From Desulfobacteraceae bacterium (GTDB taxonomy: Bacteria; Desulfobacterota; DSM-4660; Desulfatiglandales; Desulfatiglandaceae): a DNA stretch of 7,009 nt. The notes beneath the pieces are model-generated. The model did no database searches and was not told where the DNA came from. It was given only the letters and a program-made list of their open reading frames with translations. The position numbers and the translations under genes were made by a program. The DNA is taken from positions 1-7,009 of the forward strand of contig DSCZ01000476.1 in NCBI GenBank assembly GCA_011048855.1, in the 5' to 3' direction. Below are positions 5,593 through 7,009 of the stretch, one piece after another (the stretch's first letter is position 1; the number at the start of each line of letters is the position of its first letter).

Positions 5593-6645
5593 TCAGATCA
5601 AATCGATGATGCGGTCCGTGACCTGGATCATCCGCGCATCGCCGCCTAGATCCGGAGTGCGGATACCGTCGGCCGTAACCGATTCGATAGCTTTCATCAG
5701 GGCGGCCGCAGCCTCTTTCTCCTGGAGAAAATCAAGCATCATCTGAACAGACCATATCGTTGCAATCGGGTTTGCTATACCTTTGCCGGCGATATCGGGC
5801 GCTGAACCGTGAACCGGCTCGAACATGGACGGAAAATCCTTTTCCGGGTTTAAATTCGCGGAAGGGGCTATCCCGATGCCACCTGCTACGGCCGGCCCCA
5901 GGTCGGAAAGGATGTCCGCAAAAAGGTTGCTCCCGACAACCACGTCAAACCAGTCCGGATGCAGAACAAAATGAGCCGACAATATATCTATGTGATATTT
6001 GTCCCGGCGAACATCACGATAATTCCGGGCTGCAGCTTCAAAGCGTTCGTCCCAGAACGGCATGGTGTGTTTGATGCCGTTCGACTTGGTGGCCGCCGTG
6101 ATATGTTTTTCGGGACGGGAACGAGCCAGTTCGAATGCAAAACTCATAACCCTGTCTACCCCCTTGCGGGTAAAAACAGATTCCTGAACCGCCATTTCAC
6201 GCTCGGTTCCGAAGAAGAGTCTTCCTCCTATGTCTGAATATTCCCCTTCGGTGTTTTCCCTGACAACCACAAAATCTATATCTTCCGGTTTTCTGCCGGC
6301 AAGGGGTGAGCGTATGCCGGGAAGCAGGCGCACAGGCCTGATATTCACATAGAGGTCAAATCCCCGCCGGATGGGCATCAGAAGACCCCACAGGGAAACG
6401 TGGTCCGGCACCGCGGGATCTCCGACCGCACCCAGCAAAATCACATCAAACGGTTTAAGCCGTTCCAGTCCGTCTGAAGGCATCATTTCCCCGTACTTCA
6501 GGTAATGTTCACATGAATATGGAAACTCTTTCAAACTGACTTTAAAACCGTACTTCACGGCAAGGGCATCGAGGACCCTCACGCCTTCCGGAACAACTTC
6601 CTTTCCGATGCCGTCTCCGGGAACCAATGCGATTCTGTACTCCAT
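5593..6645 (-). CDS. dmlA: Tartrate/D-malate dehydrogenase (decarboxylating), isopropylmalate dehydrogenase superfamily
   Basis: This 350-residue NAD-dependent beta-decarboxylating dehydrogenase is closest by eye to E. coli DmlA and to TtuC tartrate dehydrogenases. Expected reactions are D-malate to pyruvate plus CO2, or tartrate oxidation/decarboxylation. Family-specific stretches are SCEHYLKYGEMMP (44-56) and DHVSLWGLLMPIRR (81-94), which separate it from LeuB and isocitrate dehydrogenases. Substrate/metal residues are R93 or R94, R103, R129, Y136, K187, D220, D244 and D248. HGSAPDIAG (279-287) with D283 indicates NAD rather than NADP. The start at 6645 is fixed by AGGAG (6652-6656), 6 bases away. 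An upstream in-frame ATG (6717) would overlap the previous gene and add a non-homologous tail. The TctB-like transporter gene 55 bases upstream suggests that imported hydroxy-dicarboxylate is the substrate. Isopropylmalate or methylmalate activity cannot be excluded. Confidence 0.9.
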   Translation of the reverse strand: MEYRIALVPGDGIGKEVVPEGVRVLDALAVKYGFKVSLKEFPYSCEHYLKYGEMMPSDGLERLKPFDVILLGAVGDPAVPDHVSLWGLLMPIRRGFDLYVNIRPVRLLPGIRSPLAGRKPEDIDFVVVRENTEGEYSDIGGRLFFGTEREMAVQESVFTRKGVDRVMSFAFELARSRPEKHITAATKSNGIKHTMPFWDERFEAAARNYRDVRRDKYHIDILSAHFVLHPDWFDVVVGSNLFADILSDLGPAVAGGIGIAPSANLNPEKDFPSMFEPVHGSAPDIAGKGIANPIATIWSVQMMLDFLQEKEAAAALMKAIESVTADGIRTPDLGGDARMIQVTDRIIDLI

Positions 6646-6651
6646 TCGTTT

Positions 6652-6656
6652 CTCCT
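6652..6656 (-). promoter_or_regulatory. Ribosome binding site of the dmlA-like gene
   Basis: The minus strand reads AAGGAG, with AGGAG ending 6 bases before the ATG at 6645-6643. This placement excludes the upstream ATG at 6717 as the main start. Confidence 0.7.
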
Positions 6657-6700
6657 TTGCGCACTGAACAAGGCTTTGAAAGAGGTGTATGGTAAATTTC

Positions 6701-7009
6701 TTACATGAGAAATCCACGTGGAAGAGGAATGTGGAGAAGCCTTGTGAAAATAAGGTAGAAAAAACCGACTTCGAATATGACGATCATCACCCAGCCGGTC
6801 ATCACCTTCAAAGACACCCGCCGGTTGGCAAGTGCCAGATAGTACACCAGAGAGGAGATGACAAGGACACTGGACACAAAAAAACCGACATAACCGATCG
6901 CGATACCCCAGGCGAAGAAATGCAGCGCGGTGACAATCACTCGCCGGTTGCTGCCTTCGGAGAACAAATCGCTGCGGTCGGCTTTCATGAAGCTTCTGAT
7001 TACCAGTAA
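6701..7009 (-). CDS. tctB: Tripartite tricarboxylate transporter TctB-like subunit, 5' end beyond window
   Basis: The last 102 residues of a small integral membrane protein are visible. A hydrophilic loop (about 5-23, KADRSDLFSEGSNRR) is followed by a long hydrophobic stretch (about 24-60), enough for one long or two short helices. A basic turn ANRR comes next, then a final helix (about 66-90) ending in LLHIPLPRGF. A loop followed by C-terminal helices and a terminal 'LPRG' motif is characteristic of TctB (DUF1468), the four-helix small subunit that works with the TctA permease and the TctC periplasmic binding protein. The frame stays open to the window edge, and the ATG at 6988 has no ribosome binding site, so the gene very likely begins outside the window (TctB is about 150 residues). 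The neighbouring tartrate/malate-type dehydrogenase suggests a hydroxy-carboxylate substrate. Assignment rests on topology and the C-terminal motif, so it is moderate. Confidence 0.65.
   Translation of the reverse strand, partial: LLVIRSFMKADRSDLFSEGSNRRVIVTALHFFAWGIAIGYVGFFVSSVLVISSLVYYLALANRRVSLKVMTGWVMIVIFEVGFFYLIFTRLLHIPLPRGFLM

Noticed and set aside
5593..6645. Assigning the dehydrogenase as LeuB (3-isopropylmalate dehydrogenase)
   Set aside because: The SCEHYLKYG and SLWGLL segments fit tartrate/D-malate dehydrogenases, and no leuC, leuD or leuA neighbour is present.
6646..6717. In-frame upstream ATG that would extend the dmlA-like protein by 24 residues
   Set aside because: It overlaps the TctB-like gene. 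The family starts at the YRIALVPGDGIG segment, and a good ribosome binding site serves the ATG at 6645.
6701..6988. Treating the 95-residue ORF from the ATG at 6988 as the complete membrane protein
   Set aside because: The frame stays open to the window edge, no ribosome binding site precedes that ATG, and TctB proteins are longer with additional N-terminal helices.

Overview
This is a 7.0 kb stretch of a bacterial chromosome, and every supportable gene lies on the minus strand, so transcription runs from high to low coordinates. The gene families point to a Gram-negative anaerobe of the Desulfobacterota (former Deltaproteobacteria). They are a TctB-like transporter subunit, a tartrate/D-malate dehydrogenase, a fused HisH-HisF enzyme, a cysteine desulfurase of the 'DNAATSFPKPP' type, and a bacterial protein-kinase-fold protein. 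The intergenic REP-like repeats resemble ones I recall from that group. This placement is inferred from content only, because no rRNA or other marker is present.

Layout in transcription order. (1) 7009-6701: the 3' part of a TctB-like small membrane subunit of a tripartite tricarboxylate transporter, cut by the window edge. (2) 6645-5593: an NAD-dependent decarboxylating dehydrogenase of the tartrate/D-malate (TtuC/DmlA) family. (3) 5557-3983: one polypeptide containing both halves of imidazole glycerol phosphate synthase, HisH then HisF, with the loops and motifs of eukaryotic HIS7. (4) 3982-2816: a PLP-dependent MalY/PatB-like aminotransferase or C-S lyase, whose ATG directly follows the hisHF stop codon. 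(5) 2815-2675: a 141-base intergenic mosaic of REP-like repeats. (6) 2674-1454: a class V aminotransferase of the cysteine desulfurase family with an unusual insertion before the catalytic cysteine. (7) 1453-1349: an AT-rich intergenic stretch with a plausible promoter. (8) 1348-782: a stand-alone GAF-domain sensor protein. (9) 779-1: an AT-rich, TTG-initiated, kinase-fold gene that runs off the window.

Working together: genes 1-4 are tightly spaced and probably form one transcript combining carboxylate uptake or oxidation with histidine/purine-linked synthesis and an aminotransferase. No other his gene is visible, so histidine genes may be scattered in this genome. The GAF and kinase genes are separated by two bases and look like a small signalling pair with its own promoter.

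Most noteworthy are the eukaryote-type HisHF fusion, the GAF/kinase pair with its non-canonical catalytic loop and A9 tract, and the repeat mosaic. I see no CRISPR array, tRNA, rRNA, transposase or phage gene. I found no convincing evidence of a wholly new defence or mobile system.
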